Assembly: GCA_964654945.1 (NCBI GenBank)
Contig: CAZZLN010000003.1
Span: forward strand, 1-64,000
DNA: 64,000 nucleotides
Direction of reading: 5' to 3'
Source of the DNA: HGM11788 sp964654945
GTDB taxonomy: Bacteria; Bacillota; Clostridia; Lachnospirales; CAG-274
Shown in pieces: positions 8,794-18,388 of the stretch. Both the position numbers and the translations under genes were made by a program. Under the pieces are notes generated by a model. The model worked only from the letters and a program-made list of their open reading frames with translations. It was not told the DNA's origin and made no database searches. How positions within the stretch are numbered: position 1 is the first letter of the stretch; every line of letters begins with the position of its first letter.

Positions 8794-8824
8794 AAGTGTC
8801 TGTTTATCAGGCACTTTCTTTCTG
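8794..8824 (+). terminator. intrinsic terminator after the pectate lyase gene
   Basis: AAGTGTCTG at 8794-8802 pairs with CAGGCACTT at 8808-8816 (9 bp with one G-T), followed by a T-rich tract. Confidence 0.7.
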
Positions 8825-8847
8825 TAAATCTAACACTTTTATTACGA

Positions 8848-8876
8848 TTGTAAAAATATATAGAAAAATATATAAT
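8848..8876 (+). promoter_or_regulatory. sigma-A-type promoter before the SpoIID-like gene
   Basis: TTGTAA at 8848-8853 and TATAAT at 8871-8876 are separated by 17 bases, about 40 bases before the start codon. Confidence 0.6.
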
Positions 8877-8918
8877 AATAAGGTATAATAAATTATATTA
8901 TTTTATAAAGGTGATTAA

Positions 8919-10397
8919 ATGAAACGAAAATTATTATACATATTTTTTATTTTTTTATGTGCGGCTTTTCCATCTGTTGTAAATGCTGATGATAATACAG
9001 TCAGAATAGGTCTTGAAAAGTATTATAAAGATGTCAGCTCTGTTGAAATTAATAATAATGATGTAAATGTTATTGCTAATGGTATAAGCTATAATGTTGG
9101 CACAAGCGGCGGATTTACAGTAAAAACAATATCTAAAAATTATAACTGTATTTCGGATTATTACGATACATATAAAGATGCAGCCGAAAAAACAATTGAA
9201 TTTACAGGTTATAGCTGTATACCTGCTTTAACTGATAATGGCTGGACAGTTTATATTACAACAGATAAAACACCAAATGTTCAAACAGAAAGTATAAAAA
9301 CAGGCAGTAATGCTGTTGTGTTTGCAAGCAATGGCATAAATAAATTTATTGCCGACTGTTCTGCACCTGTTCAAGTTTCATCTGAGAGCGGAATAGTTGA
9401 TTTAGGAAAGTGTCAATACAGAGATAATATCGAAATGAATATAAACGGAAGCAGTATAACTGCCATAAACGTAATTGACACAGAACACTATTTATATGGT
9501 GTTATAAATTCTGAAATGCCTGCTTCCTGGCCCCTTGAAGCACAAAAAGCACAGGCAGTAGCAGCAAGAACATATATTGAATCTACAGGAAATAAGCACA
9601 ATACATATGACCTTTGTGATAATACAAACTGTCAGGATTATAACGGAATTACAAAAGAGAGTGAGCTTGGCAGACAGGCAGTTGATGAAACCAAAGGCAT
9701 TGTAATTTATTATAATGATGAACCAATATCAGCACTTTATTTTTCATCAGATGGCGGTGCAACACAAAACAGTGAAGATGTTTGGTTATCAGAAGTGCCT
9801 TATTTAAGAGGTATAACTGATGAATATGAAAAAGAATGTGCCGAGTGGACAAGAACCTTTACTTACTCTGAACTTACTGATATTTGTAATGGAAAAGGCT
9901 TTAATATAGGTACTGTTAAAAACGTAATTCCTGAATATAATTACAAAGGATTGTGTTTAAGTATTACATTTGAAGGTTCAAATGGTTCAAAAACTGTTTC
10001 AAAGGAAGAAGTCAGGACAGTATTTTCTGTTTCTAAAGACGGCAGCCTTAAATCCAGAAACTTTAATGTTGACGGCGGAAAATCTGAAGAAATACCTATA
10101 ATACATATTATCGGCAAAAACGGAAATGAAAGTATTCCACTAAATAATATTGTTGCTGAAAACAGTATTGGAGAAACCACTAAAATTGAAAATTCCGCTA
10201 TTGCTGCTGCATCAAATGAAAATAAAACAAATCTTTCGGTTCAGCAAAGCAGTAACAAAAACAGTATAACCATAAACGGAAAAGGTTATGGGCATGGTGT
10301 AGGTATGAGCCAATATGGTGCAAAAGGTATGGCTGAATCAGGATATAAATATGATGAAATTTTAAAATATTACTATAGAGATGTAGAAATAAAATAG
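8919..10397 (+). CDS. SpoIID/LytB-domain secreted protein
   Basis: The 492-residue protein has a signal peptide (cleavage near residue 24, after VVNA). A SpoIID/LytB domain follows (about 165-492): YLYGVINSEMPASWPLEAQKAQ-type core, the AVAARTY motif, and the closing HGVGMSQYGAKGMAESG segment. In sporulating Firmicutes SpoIID degrades peptidoglycan glycan strands during engulfment, and LytB homologues modify amidase activity. Here the N-terminal region is longer than in classic SpoIID and no spoIIQ or spoIIID is adjacent, so it could be a paralogue. queA follows after 10 bases, so they may be co-transcribed. Confidence 0.85.
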   Translation: MKRKLLYIFFIFLCAAFPSVVNADDNTVRIGLEKYYKDVSSVEINNNDVNVIANGISYNVGTSGGFTVKTISKNYNCISDYYDTYKDAAEKTIEFTGYSCIPALTDNGWTVYITTDKTPNVQTESIKTGSNAVVFASNGINKFIADCSAPVQVSSESGIVDLGKCQYRDNIEMNINGSSITAINVIDTEHYLYGVINSEMPASWPLEAQKAQAVAARTYIESTGNKHNTYDLCDNTNCQDYNGITKESELGRQAVDETKGIVIYYNDEPISALYFSSDGGATQNSEDVWLSEVPYLRGITDEYEKECAEWTRTFTYSELTDICNGKGFNIGTVKNVIPEYNYKGLCLSITFEGSNGSKTVSKEEVRTVFSVSKDGSLKSRNFNVDGGKSEEIPIIHIIGKNGNESIPLNNIVAENSIGETTKIENSAIAAASNENKTNLSVQQSSNKNSITINGKGYGHGVGMSQYGAKGMAESGYKYDEILKYYYRDVEIK

Positions 10398-10407
10398 GAT
10401 GGTTGTT

Positions 10408-11436
10408 ATGTTAAAAAGTGATTTTTATTTTGATTTACCTGAGGAGCAGATTGCACAAACTCCTCTTGCTGACAGGTCATCATCAAAGCTTATGGTGCTT
10501 AATAAAAATACAGGTGAGGTAGAACACAAAATATTTAAGGATATTGTGGATATGATTAATACAGGTGATTGTATTGTATTAAATGAAACAAAGGTATTGC
10601 CTGCCAGATTAATTGGTGCCAGAAAAGACACAGGTTCAAGAGTTGAGGTGCTTCTTCTTAAAAGATTAAGTGATGAAAACTGCTGGGAAACTATTGTTTA
10701 TCCCGGCAAAAAAGCAAGACCGGGTCATATTATAGAATTTGGAAACGGCTTACTTGAAGCCGAGGTTATTGAAGTTATAAATGAGGGTAACAGAATTGTA
10801 AGATTTAAGTTTGATGGTATATTCGAAGAACTTCTTGATAAGTTTGGACAGATGCCTTTGCCGCCTTATATTAAGGAAAAACTTGAAGATAAAAACAGGT
10901 ATCAGACCGTTTATGCTAAAAATGAGGGTTCTGCCGCTGCACCGACTGCCGGCTTGCATTTTACTCCCGAACTTTTAAAACAGCTTGAAAATAAAGGAAT
11001 AAACATAGCAAAGCTGACTCTCCATGTAGGACTCGGCACATTCAGACCGGTTAAGGTCGAAGATATAAATGACCATATTATGCATTCTGAATTTTATATG
11101 ATTGATGAAAAGAATGCTGATATAATAAATAATACCAGAAAAAATGGAGGTAAAATTATATCAGTGGGCACAACAAGCACCAGAACACTTGAATCTGTTG
11201 CAGATGAAAATGGAAATATAAAAGCTTGCAGCGGCTGGACAAATATATTTATATATCCCGGTTATAAGTTTAAAATAATAGACAGCTTAATAACAAATTT
11301 TCATTTGCCCGAATCAACACTTATAATGCTTGTAAGTGCCTTAGCAGGTACAGAAAATGTTTTAAATGCCTATAATATTGCAGTTAATAATAAGTATCGT
11401 TTCTTTTCATTTGGCGATGCTATGTTTATTAAATGA
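10408..11436 (+). CDS. queA: S-adenosylmethionine:tRNA ribosyltransferase-isomerase
   Basis: QueA transfers and isomerises the ribosyl part of S-adenosylmethionine onto 7-aminomethyl-7-deazaguanine at tRNA position 34, giving epoxyqueuosine. The 342-residue length, the start MLKSDFYFDLPEEQIAQ, the AAPTAGLHFT motif and the C-terminal NFHLPESTLIMLVSA segment are diagnostic. ATG 10408 is preferred because the earlier in-frame ATG at 10399 lies inside the TAGGATGG ribosome binding site. The usual neighbours ruvA, ruvB and tgt are absent from the window. Confidence 0.96.
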   Translation: MLKSDFYFDLPEEQIAQTPLADRSSSKLMVLNKNTGEVEHKIFKDIVDMINTGDCIVLNETKVLPARLIGARKDTGSRVEVLLLKRLSDENCWETIVYPGKKARPGHIIEFGNGLLEAEVIEVINEGNRIVRFKFDGIFEELLDKFGQMPLPPYIKEKLEDKNRYQTVYAKNEGSAAAPTAGLHFTPELLKQLENKGINIAKLTLHVGLGTFRPVKVEDINDHIMHSEFYMIDEKNADIINNTRKNGGKIISVGTTSTRTLESVADENGNIKACSGWTNIFIYPGYKFKIIDSLITNFHLPESTLIMLVSALAGTENVLNAYNIAVNNKYRFFSFGDAMFIK

Positions 11437-11498
11437 TATAAAACGTTAATGTGAATAAAATATGGATTTAGTTAATATTCTATTACAGAGGGTAAAAT

Positions 11499-12824
11499 AT
11501 GGATTTATTTGAATATCAGTCAAAGAAAAAACTTAAAACAGAAAGTCCTCTTGCTGCAAGATTAAGACCAACTTCTCTTGATGAATTTGTGGGACAAGAG
11601 CATATAGTCGGCAAGAACACTTTATTATACAGAGCAATTAAAGCAGACAAGCTGTCTTCTATTATATTATACGGGCCTCCGGGCACAGGAAAAACTACAC
11701 TTGCAAAGGTAATTGCAAACAGCACTAAAAGTGAGTTTATGCAGATAAATGCAACTACAGCAGGCAAAAAGGACATAACAGATACGGTTGACAGGGCAAA
11801 AGAGGTTCTTGGCGTAAGGGGAAGAAGGACAATTTTGTTTATTGATGAGATACATAGATTTAATAAAACTCAACAGGATACATTGCTTCCTTATGTTGAA
11901 GACGGCACTTTAATTTTAATTGGTGCAACTACTGAAAATCCATATTTTGAAGTAAACAAGGCTCTTGTGTCAAGGAGCATTATTTTTGAATTAAAGCAGC
12001 TTACAACAGATAATATTAAAACAATAATATTACGAGCTTTAAATGACAATGAAAAGGGCATGGGAATATACAATGCAAAAATTGAGGATAAGGCTCTTGA
12101 ATTTCTGGCTGACACTGCAAATGGAGATGCAAGAGTTGCTTTAAATGCAATTGAGCTTGCTGTTATGACTACTGAAAGAAATGAAAACAATGAAATTTTA
12201 ATTGATATAAATGTTGCTCAACAGTGTATTCAGAAAAGGTCATTAAATTATGATAAAGATGGTGACAATCATTATGACACTATTTCTGCTTTTATAAAAA
12301 GTATGAGAGGCTCCGACCCTGATGCAGCTGTATATTATCTTGCTAAAATGCTTTATGCTGGAGAGGACCCAAGATTTATTGCAAGAAGAATTATGATTTG
12401 TGCATCTGAAGATGTTGGCAATGCCAATCCTATGGCTTTGGTTGTTGCAAATTCTGCTGCACAGGCTGTTGATTATCTAGGGTTGCCCGAGTGCAGAATA
12501 AATCTTGCACAGGCGGCAGCTTATGTAGCCTGTTCGCCAAAAAGCAATTCTGCTATTATGGCTATTGATTCTGCATTGGAAGATGTTAAAAATGTAAAAA
12601 CATCAGGTGTGCCTAATCATCTTAAAGACAGACATTATCCCGGAGCTGTTAAACTTGGTCATGGAGAGGGATATAAATATGCCCATGATTATCCTAATCA
12701 TTATGTTAAGCAGCAATATCTTCCTGATGAGCTTATAGGAACTGAATACTATTGTCTGTCAGATAATGGAGATGAGGCCAAATTGAAGAAATGGCTTAAA
12801 TATATTAAGGAGAGTGAATTATGA
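11499..12824 (+). CDS. rarA: replication-associated recombination protein A (AAA+ ATPase)
   Basis: RarA/MgsA is a clamp-loader-like AAA+ ATPase that acts at stalled replication forks. The 441-residue protein has Walker A GPPGTGKTT (about residue 58), Walker B with DEIHRF and the conserved C-terminal tetramerisation part (DRHYPGAVKLGHGEGYKYAHDYPNH is characteristic; about residues 375-400). Its TGA overlaps the ATG of the next gene by four bases, so the two genes are translationally coupled although their functions look unrelated. Confidence 0.95.
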   Translation: MDLFEYQSKKKLKTESPLAARLRPTSLDEFVGQEHIVGKNTLLYRAIKADKLSSIILYGPPGTGKTTLAKVIANSTKSEFMQINATTAGKKDITDTVDRAKEVLGVRGRRTILFIDEIHRFNKTQQDTLLPYVEDGTLILIGATTENPYFEVNKALVSRSIIFELKQLTTDNIKTIILRALNDNEKGMGIYNAKIEDKALEFLADTANGDARVALNAIELAVMTTERNENNEILIDINVAQQCIQKRSLNYDKDGDNHYDTISAFIKSMRGSDPDAAVYYLAKMLYAGEDPRFIARRIMICASEDVGNANPMALVVANSAAQAVDYLGLPECRINLAQAAAYVACSPKSNSAIMAIDSALEDVKNVKTSGVPNHLKDRHYPGAVKLGHGEGYKYAHDYPNHYVKQQYLPDELIGTEYYCLSDNGDEAKLKKWLKYIKESEL

Positions 12825-14506
12825 AAAAACAGGGTATTTTGTCTGTTATATTGTCCATTGTGTTGTTTTTGCAGATTTTGACTATTAACACTGCCGTAAA
12901 TAACACAAAGGTTAAGGCAGATAATAATGATGAGAGAATGAAAGGTATATGGGTATCAACGGTTTTAAATCTTGATTATCCGACTAAGCCAACCACGAAT
13001 TCAGAAACATTAAAAGCTGAAGCTGATGAAATTATTGCAAATTGTAAGGATTTAGGCTTTAATGCAATTTTTTTACAGGTAAGACCAACATCCGATGCAA
13101 TATATAAATCTGATATATTTCCATGGAGCCAGTATTTAACAGGTTCACAGGGTACAGCACCAGATAATGATTTTGACCCGTTGGAATATTGGGTTAATAA
13201 AAGCCACGAAAATGGAATTGAGCTTCATGCCTGGATTAATCCTTACAGAGCAACAAGATTAAACAGTGGAGCAAGTCTTGATAATCTCGCTGACAAAAAT
13301 CCTGCAAAACAACATCCTGAATATATGGTGAGATATTCAGACGGCAATTATTATTATGACCCTGCAATACCGGAGGTTAGAACTTTGCTTGTTGATGGAG
13401 TTATGGAAATTGTGAATAATTACAATATTGACGGTATTCATATGGATGATTATTTCTATCCGGGACAAAATTTTGATGATGCTGCTTCATATGATAAATT
13501 TGGAAATGGTGAGAATAAAGATGATTGGCGCAGAGAAAATGTAAATATACTTATAAAGCAAATACACGACAGTATTGAAAATTCCGGAAAAGATGTTGAA
13601 TTTGGTATCAGTCCTTCGGGAATTTGGGCAAATAAAGATAATAATTCTTTAGGCAGCAATACAAAGGGCAGTGAATCTTATTATAAGCTTTATGCTGATA
13701 CAAGAAAGTGGGCAGTTGAAGAATGGATTGATTATATATGCCCGCAGATTTATTGGGAAATAGGTCATTCAACAGCGGATTATGAAACTCTTGCTTACTG
13801 GTGGGCGGACACTCTTTCCGGCTGTAATACAAAATTATACATAGGGCTTGCTGATTATAAATGTGACGGAGTGGAGTCGTCAAGCGTTTGGTATAACGGA
13901 AAGGCAATTCAGCAGCAGTTTATACTTAATAAAAATTCTATTCCAAGAATTAATGGTGAAGTCCATTTCAGATACCAACTAATTATTGACAATCCGCAGT
14001 TATGTAGTATAATTAAAAATGAAAATAATGGAAATTCCATTCAAACAACAGTTCCGACAACAATTGCAGAACCAACTACAGAATTTACTACTATAATTAA
14101 GGAAGAAACCGTAGAAGATGTATTTGATGTAAATTCAATTGTCAACAATGACCCAAATAAAATACTTGTTTATGTCAACGGAAATAAAGTTGAATTTGAT
14201 CAGGAGCCTGTTATAAAAAACAGCAGAACTTTAGTTCCTTTCAGAAAAATATTTGAAGCACTTGGAGCTGAAGTCCAATGGTATAAGGACACTGAACAGG
14301 TTATTGGAAAACTTGGAGAAAGAGAAGTTTCTCTTGTAATTGGTGAAAAGATAATGCTTGTTAATAAATCCCAAACTATTATGCTTGATGCAGCTCCTGT
14401 TATAATGGGTTCAAGAACAATGGTCCCATTAAGAGCAATATCTGAAGTATTAGGTATGGAAGTGAACTGGAATAATTCAAATAGGGTTATAGTTATAAAT
14501 TCTTAA
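12821..14506 (+). CDS. secreted GHL10-family (DUF187) glycoside-hydrolase-like protein
   Basis: A signal peptide (to about residue 34) precedes a TIM-barrel of the GHL10/YngK type (about 38-360): MKGIWVSTVLNLDYP start, FNAIFLQVRP and IDGIHMDDYFYPG signatures. A Thr-rich linker (about 405-425) leads to a C-terminal domain (about 445-561) with two repeats of the copper-amine-oxidase-N-like fold, containing RTLVPFRKIFEALGAEV and RTMVPLRAISEVLGMEV. In Firmicutes this domain is common on wall-associated proteins. The substrate is unknown; related proteins have been linked to peptidoglycan or extracellular polysaccharide. It is the last gene before uppP. Confidence 0.85.
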   Translation: MKKQGILSVILSIVLFLQILTINTAVNNTKVKADNNDERMKGIWVSTVLNLDYPTKPTTNSETLKAEADEIIANCKDLGFNAIFLQVRPTSDAIYKSDIFPWSQYLTGSQGTAPDNDFDPLEYWVNKSHENGIELHAWINPYRATRLNSGASLDNLADKNPAKQHPEYMVRYSDGNYYYDPAIPEVRTLLVDGVMEIVNNYNIDGIHMDDYFYPGQNFDDAASYDKFGNGENKDDWRRENVNILIKQIHDSIENSGKDVEFGISPSGIWANKDNNSLGSNTKGSESYYKLYADTRKWAVEEWIDYICPQIYWEIGHSTADYETLAYWWADTLSGCNTKLYIGLADYKCDGVESSSVWYNGKAIQQQFILNKNSIPRINGEVHFRYQLIIDNPQLCSIIKNENNGNSIQTTVPTTIAEPTTEFTTIIKEETVEDVFDVNSIVNNDPNKILVYVNGNKVEFDQEPVIKNSRTLVPFRKIFEALGAEVQWYKDTEQVIGKLGEREVSLVIGEKIMLVNKSQTIMLDAAPVIMGSRTMVPLRAISEVLGMEVNWNNSNRVIVINS

Positions 14507-14544
14507 ATTTGTAACTTGAAATTCTTAAATAAGGAGAAAATATA

Positions 14545-15399
14545 ATGGGTGAATTTTTAATTAGACTTTTAAAGACTCTGGTTTATGGTATAGTCGAGGG
14601 CATTACTGAATGGCTGCCAATAAGCAGTACAGGGCATTTAATTATACTTGAGGATTTTATAGGTCCTGTTATTACAGTTGAATTTATGGAAATGTTTGAG
14701 GTTGTAATTCAGCTTGGTGCTATTCTTGCAGTTGTATGGATATACTTTAATAAGTTAAATCCTTTTGACCAAAACAAAACAGAAAAGGAAAAATCAAAAA
14801 CAATCAGATTATGGGTTAAGGTAATAATATCTTGTATTCCTGCGGCAGTATTTGGTTTACTGTTTGATGACTGGCTCAATGACCATTTGTTTAATGTAGT
14901 TGTTGTAGCAATTATGCTTATTGTTTATGGTATTGCGTTTATATTTATTGAGGACAGAAACAAAAATGCACAATTCAAATATAAAAGTATAGACAGAATG
15001 CCATATAAAACAGCTTTGGGTATTGGTTTATTTCAGGTATTGTCTTTAATTCCCGGTACATCACGTTCAGGCTCAACTATTATAGGCGGTCTTTTGCTTG
15101 GAGCATCAAGACCTGTTGCTACTGAATTTACTTTCTTTTTAGGAATACCTGTTATGTTTGGCGCAAGCCTTTTAAAGATTGTTAAATACATAATAAACAC
15201 GGGATTTACTGATTTCTTACAGATTATTATACTTTTATTCGGTATGCTGATTTCCTTTGTAGTTTCTGTTTTAGCTATTAAATTTTTAGTAAGCTATGTT
15301 AAGCAGCATGATTTTAAGATATTTGGCAAATACAGAATTGTACTTGGCGGTGTGCTCATAGTATATTCTTTTGGCAAGTATATTTTTAGTTTATTTTAA
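14545..15399 (+). CDS. uppP: undecaprenyl-diphosphate phosphatase
   Basis: This 284-residue polytopic membrane enzyme dephosphorylates undecaprenyl pyrophosphate to recycle the wall lipid carrier and gives bacitracin tolerance. Both BacA/UppP signatures are present: EWLPISSTGHLI near residue 21 and PGTSRSGST near residue 172. An AAGGAG ribosome binding site precedes the ATG. A strong terminator follows immediately at 15412. Confidence 0.97.
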   Translation: MGEFLIRLLKTLVYGIVEGITEWLPISSTGHLIILEDFIGPVITVEFMEMFEVVIQLGAILAVVWIYFNKLNPFDQNKTEKEKSKTIRLWVKVIISCIPAAVFGLLFDDWLNDHLFNVVVVAIMLIVYGIAFIFIEDRNKNAQFKYKSIDRMPYKTALGIGLFQVLSLIPGTSRSGSTIIGGLLLGASRPVATEFTFFLGIPVMFGASLLKIVKYIINTGFTDFLQIIILLFGMLISFVVSVLAIKFLVSYVKQHDFKIFGKYRIVLGGVLIVYSFGKYIFSLF

Positions 15400-15411
15400 T
15401 AATTTATGAAT

Positions 15412-15454
15412 AAAAATCACTCGTATATTAAAAATATATATGGGTGATTTTTTT
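15412..15454 (+). terminator. strong hairpin terminator after uppP that contains the gerAA ribosome binding site
   Basis: A 17-bp stem (15412-15428 with 15436-15452, some G-T pairs, 7-base loop) runs into a T-tract at 15448-15454. Its 3' arm contains GGGTGA at 15442-15447, which is the only Shine-Dalgarno candidate for the ATG at 15455. Termination and gerAA translation are thus built on the same bases. Confidence 0.8.
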
Positions 15455-16885
15455 ATGTCTGATTATAGAGAATTAGTTAAATATATTGACAATAAATTTA
15501 ATGATTGGGGAGATATTGTAAAAAGGGAATTTAAAATTGGTTCTGATTATAATACTAATGCCTATATTGTGTATATTGATGATATGGCAAGCAGAGAAGT
15601 AATAGAGGATAATATAATTAAAAACTTCCTTATAAATATTAGAATACCTAATAATAATTCTGACAGTTTTTTTGAAAATGGCATAACAACAGCTGATATT
15701 AAAAAGACGACTGATATTGATGATGCAATTCTTGAAGTAATGTCAGGCAACACTCTTGTCCTTATAGAAAACTTTAATGATATTATTATTATATCTACAA
15801 AGGGGTTTCCTAAAAGGGGTGTGGATAAGCCTGAAACAGAAATTGTAATACAAGGACCTCAGGAGGCTTTTTCAGAATCCATAAGAATAAATACAGTTCT
15901 TATAAGAAGAAGAATTAGAGATACAAAACTTAAATGCAAACAGATTAAAGTAGGAAGAAAAAGCCGGTCTGATGTTGCATTAATGTATCTTGATAATGTT
16001 GTAGATAAAAAAGTATTAGAGGAAGCCGAACGCAGACTAAATTGTGTAGACACTGATATTATACCGGACAGCGGCTATCTTGAACAATATATTGAGGACA
16101 GCACTTTTTCTCCTTTCCCTCAGGTGCAGCTTACTGAAAGACCTGATAAAGCAGCTGCTGAAATATGTGAGGGAAGAATAGCAATAATAGTTGACAACAG
16201 CCCATTTGTTATGCTAATTCCAACTGTCCTTGCAAGCTTTTATCAATCTGCTGAGGACTATTATCAAAGATGGGAAATAATGAGTGTTCTCAGGTTAATC
16301 AGATATATTGCGGGACTTGCAGCGTTCACTCTACCGGCTCTTTATATTGCAATAGTTTTATATTCTCCGGAGATTATTCCCACACCGTTAGCATTAAAAC
16401 TGGCAGCTGACCGGCAATCTGTGCCTTTTCCGACTGTAGTTGAAGTTGTAATAATGGAATTGATATTTGAAGCTTTAAGAGAGGCTGGTACAAGAATGCC
16501 AAGTGTTTTAGGAGGCACTCTTGGTATAGTTGGCGGTATTATTATAGGACAGGCAGCAGTAGATGCAGGATTAATAAGTCCTATAGTTGTTATTATTATA
16601 GCACTTACGGGAGTATGCAGCTTTTCAATACCAAATGTGGCACTTGTTTCCACATTTAGACTGTTGAAATATGTGATGATATTTTTGTCAGCAATATTGG
16701 GAATGATTGGTTTTATAACAGGTTTATTTATAATATTTGTGCATATTTCAGGTCTTAGAAGCTTTGGCATAAGTTATTGTGAGCCATTTAAGGGAGATGA
16801 AAACGGATCTGTTATGGGAGATACAATTATAAGATTTCCTTTAAAATTTATGAAAAAAACAAAAGTATTTAATGACAAGGAGTGA
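15455..16885 (+). CDS. gerAA: spore germination protein, GerA family subunit A
   Basis: The 476-residue protein matches the GerAA/SpoVAF family: a hydrophilic N-terminal domain (about 1-275) with the EGRIAIIVDNSPFVMLIPTV-type motif before the membrane part, then four to five transmembrane segments (about 280-445). It forms the ligand-sensing channel subunit of the germinant receptor in the inner spore membrane. ATG 15455 is chosen over the in-frame ATG at 15440, which lies upstream of the GGGTGA site. gerAB follows after four bases. Confidence 0.92.
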   Translation: MSDYRELVKYIDNKFNDWGDIVKREFKIGSDYNTNAYIVYIDDMASREVIEDNIIKNFLINIRIPNNNSDSFFENGITTADIKKTTDIDDAILEVMSGNTLVLIENFNDIIIISTKGFPKRGVDKPETEIVIQGPQEAFSESIRINTVLIRRRIRDTKLKCKQIKVGRKSRSDVALMYLDNVVDKKVLEEAERRLNCVDTDIIPDSGYLEQYIEDSTFSPFPQVQLTERPDKAAAEICEGRIAIIVDNSPFVMLIPTVLASFYQSAEDYYQRWEIMSVLRLIRYIAGLAAFTLPALYIAIVLYSPEIIPTPLALKLAADRQSVPFPTVVEVVIMELIFEALREAGTRMPSVLGGTLGIVGGIIIGQAAVDAGLISPIVVIIIALTGVCSFSIPNVALVSTFRLLKYVMIFLSAILGMIGFITGLFIIFVHISGLRSFGISYCEPFKGDENGSVMGDTIIRFPLKFMKKTKVFNDKE

Positions 16886-16889
16886 AAAT

Positions 16890-17840
16890 ATGGAAAATAA
16901 ATTTCTGACATATAAGCAGTTTTATGCTCTTGTGTTAATTACTGTTGTTACAACAAATTTTATAATTATTCCTTTTATAAGCGGAAGCATATTATCTGTT
17001 ACAGCAGGTCTTATGCTGACTTTAATTTATATATTGTTTTATGGGAAAATAAAAATTAATAATATTTTTATAAAATATTTTTTTTCAATTAAATTTATGC
17101 TGACATCAGGAATTTTAATAGGTATTTTCTCTGAAATTTCTAAGTATTTTTTTCTTAGCAATATTAATATTTATATAATTCTTTCCGTGGTTTTTGCGGC
17201 TACTGTTTATTGCAGCCATAATGACAAATCAATTGGTTCAGTGGGAAGAATGTTATATATTTTTATTTTAATACCTGTTTTATCGGTTATTCTTTTTTCT
17301 ATTAATGATATTAAAATCACTAATTTATTTAACGGATTTAATATTTCGGATATTTTTACATTGAGCATTGTTTCTATGATTTATGAAAGTGTATTGTTTC
17401 TTGGTAATTTTACTGACAGAAATTTAACTTATAAAAATATATTTTTTCCTGTTTTTATATCCATATGTATATTATTTTTAGCTAATATTTGCATAATTGG
17501 AAGATTTGGAACATCTGTTTATAATTACAAATATCCATCTTTTGAGCTTATGTATTCATCTGACTTGCCCGGATACATTGTGCAAAGACAGGAAGGTATA
17601 TTAATTTCATTATTTTTAATTGGACTTTTAGTTGTCATTAGTTTATTTATGCTTCTGTCATTAAAGATTAAAACAATAAATAATAAAAAATATATTAATT
17701 ATGTTTTGATTTATATTACAGCGGCTTTTTCAGTTGTGTATAAGAATATTATGGAATTATATATAATAGTTAGTTTTTTTGGAGGAATATGTATTCTGAT
17801 TTTGTCATTATTAATAAGAGGTGAAAAGGTTGAAAAATAA
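16890..17840 (+). CDS. gerAB: spore germination permease-like protein, GerA family subunit B
   Basis: An APC-type integral membrane protein of 316 residues with about ten hydrophobic segments, placed between gerAA and gerAC as in standard gerA operons. GerAB subunits bind the small-molecule germinant. It is shorter than the typical 360 or so residues, and similarity to the family is best seen from position and topology. ATG 16890 follows AAGGAG; the earlier in-frame ATG at 16872 would put that site inside the gene. Confidence 0.85.
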   Translation: MENKFLTYKQFYALVLITVVTTNFIIIPFISGSILSVTAGLMLTLIYILFYGKIKINNIFIKYFFSIKFMLTSGILIGIFSEISKYFFLSNINIYIILSVVFAATVYCSHNDKSIGSVGRMLYIFILIPVLSVILFSINDIKITNLFNGFNISDIFTLSIVSMIYESVLFLGNFTDRNLTYKNIFFPVFISICILFLANICIIGRFGTSVYNYKYPSFELMYSSDLPGYIVQRQEGILISLFLIGLLVVISLFMLLSLKIKTINNKKYINYVLIYITAAFSVVYKNIMELYIIVSFFGGICILILSLLIRGEKVEK

Positions 17841-18381
17841 GCTTATATTAATATTTTTTTTACTGATTTTTCTTTCAGGCTGCAAAAGTAAGGAAATGGA
17901 GGACAGAGATTTTGTAATGGTGATTGGGGTAGATAAAAATGAAAGATGTAATTTATATATGGATATAGCCGATATAAATGATGACAGTGATTCTCTTGAA
18001 ATAAAAAATAATATCCTATCGGCTGAAGGCAATACAATAAATAATGCAGTAAATAAAATTAATAATGAAACATCAGGTGAATTATTCCTTGGACATATAC
18101 AGACAATACTTGTTACAAATAATGACTGTAAATACGAAATCAGAAATCTTGTAAGAAACAATAATGAAATCAGCAGGGATATTCCGGTATTAAAAAGTAA
18201 TAAAATTGAGGAAGTTATAAATAATGAAAATGGAAATATAAAATTATATGACTATATATCAAAATATTTTGAAAATAATAAACATAAAAAAGTAAATTTA
18301 GAAAGCTATCTTAATGAAAATGAAAATACAACAGAGCTGCCGGTTATTATGCTGAAAAATGATAAATATTATATAGAATAA
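17821..18381 (+). CDS. gerAC: short Ger(x)C-type spore germination lipoprotein
   Basis: The 186-residue protein starts with a lipoprotein signal peptide and lipobox LSGC (Cys21) and has the N-terminal Ger(x)C domain: the MEDRDFVMVIGVD segment and the GELFLGHIQTILVTN segment. Ger(x)C proteins are usually 350-400 residues; the large C-terminal domain is missing, and no remnant of it follows before the next promoter at 18389. It overlaps gerAB by 20 bases. The start may be GTG 17821 or TTG 17830, the latter better spaced from GAGGTGA. The gene is intact but its product is reduced. Confidence 0.8.
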   Translation: MKRLKNKLILIFFLLIFLSGCKSKEMEDRDFVMVIGVDKNERCNLYMDIADINDDSDSLEIKNNILSAEGNTINNAVNKINNETSGELFLGHIQTILVTNNDCKYEIRNLVRNNNEISRDIPVLKSNKIEEVINNENGNIKLYDYISKYFENNKHKKVNLESYLNENENTTELPVIMLKNDKYYIE

Positions 18382-18388
18382 AAATTAC

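Noticed and set aside
17821..18381. gerAC as a pseudogene
   Set aside because: The reading frame is intact and overlaps gerAB normally, and no homologous remnant follows, so I treat it as a shortened but functional gene.
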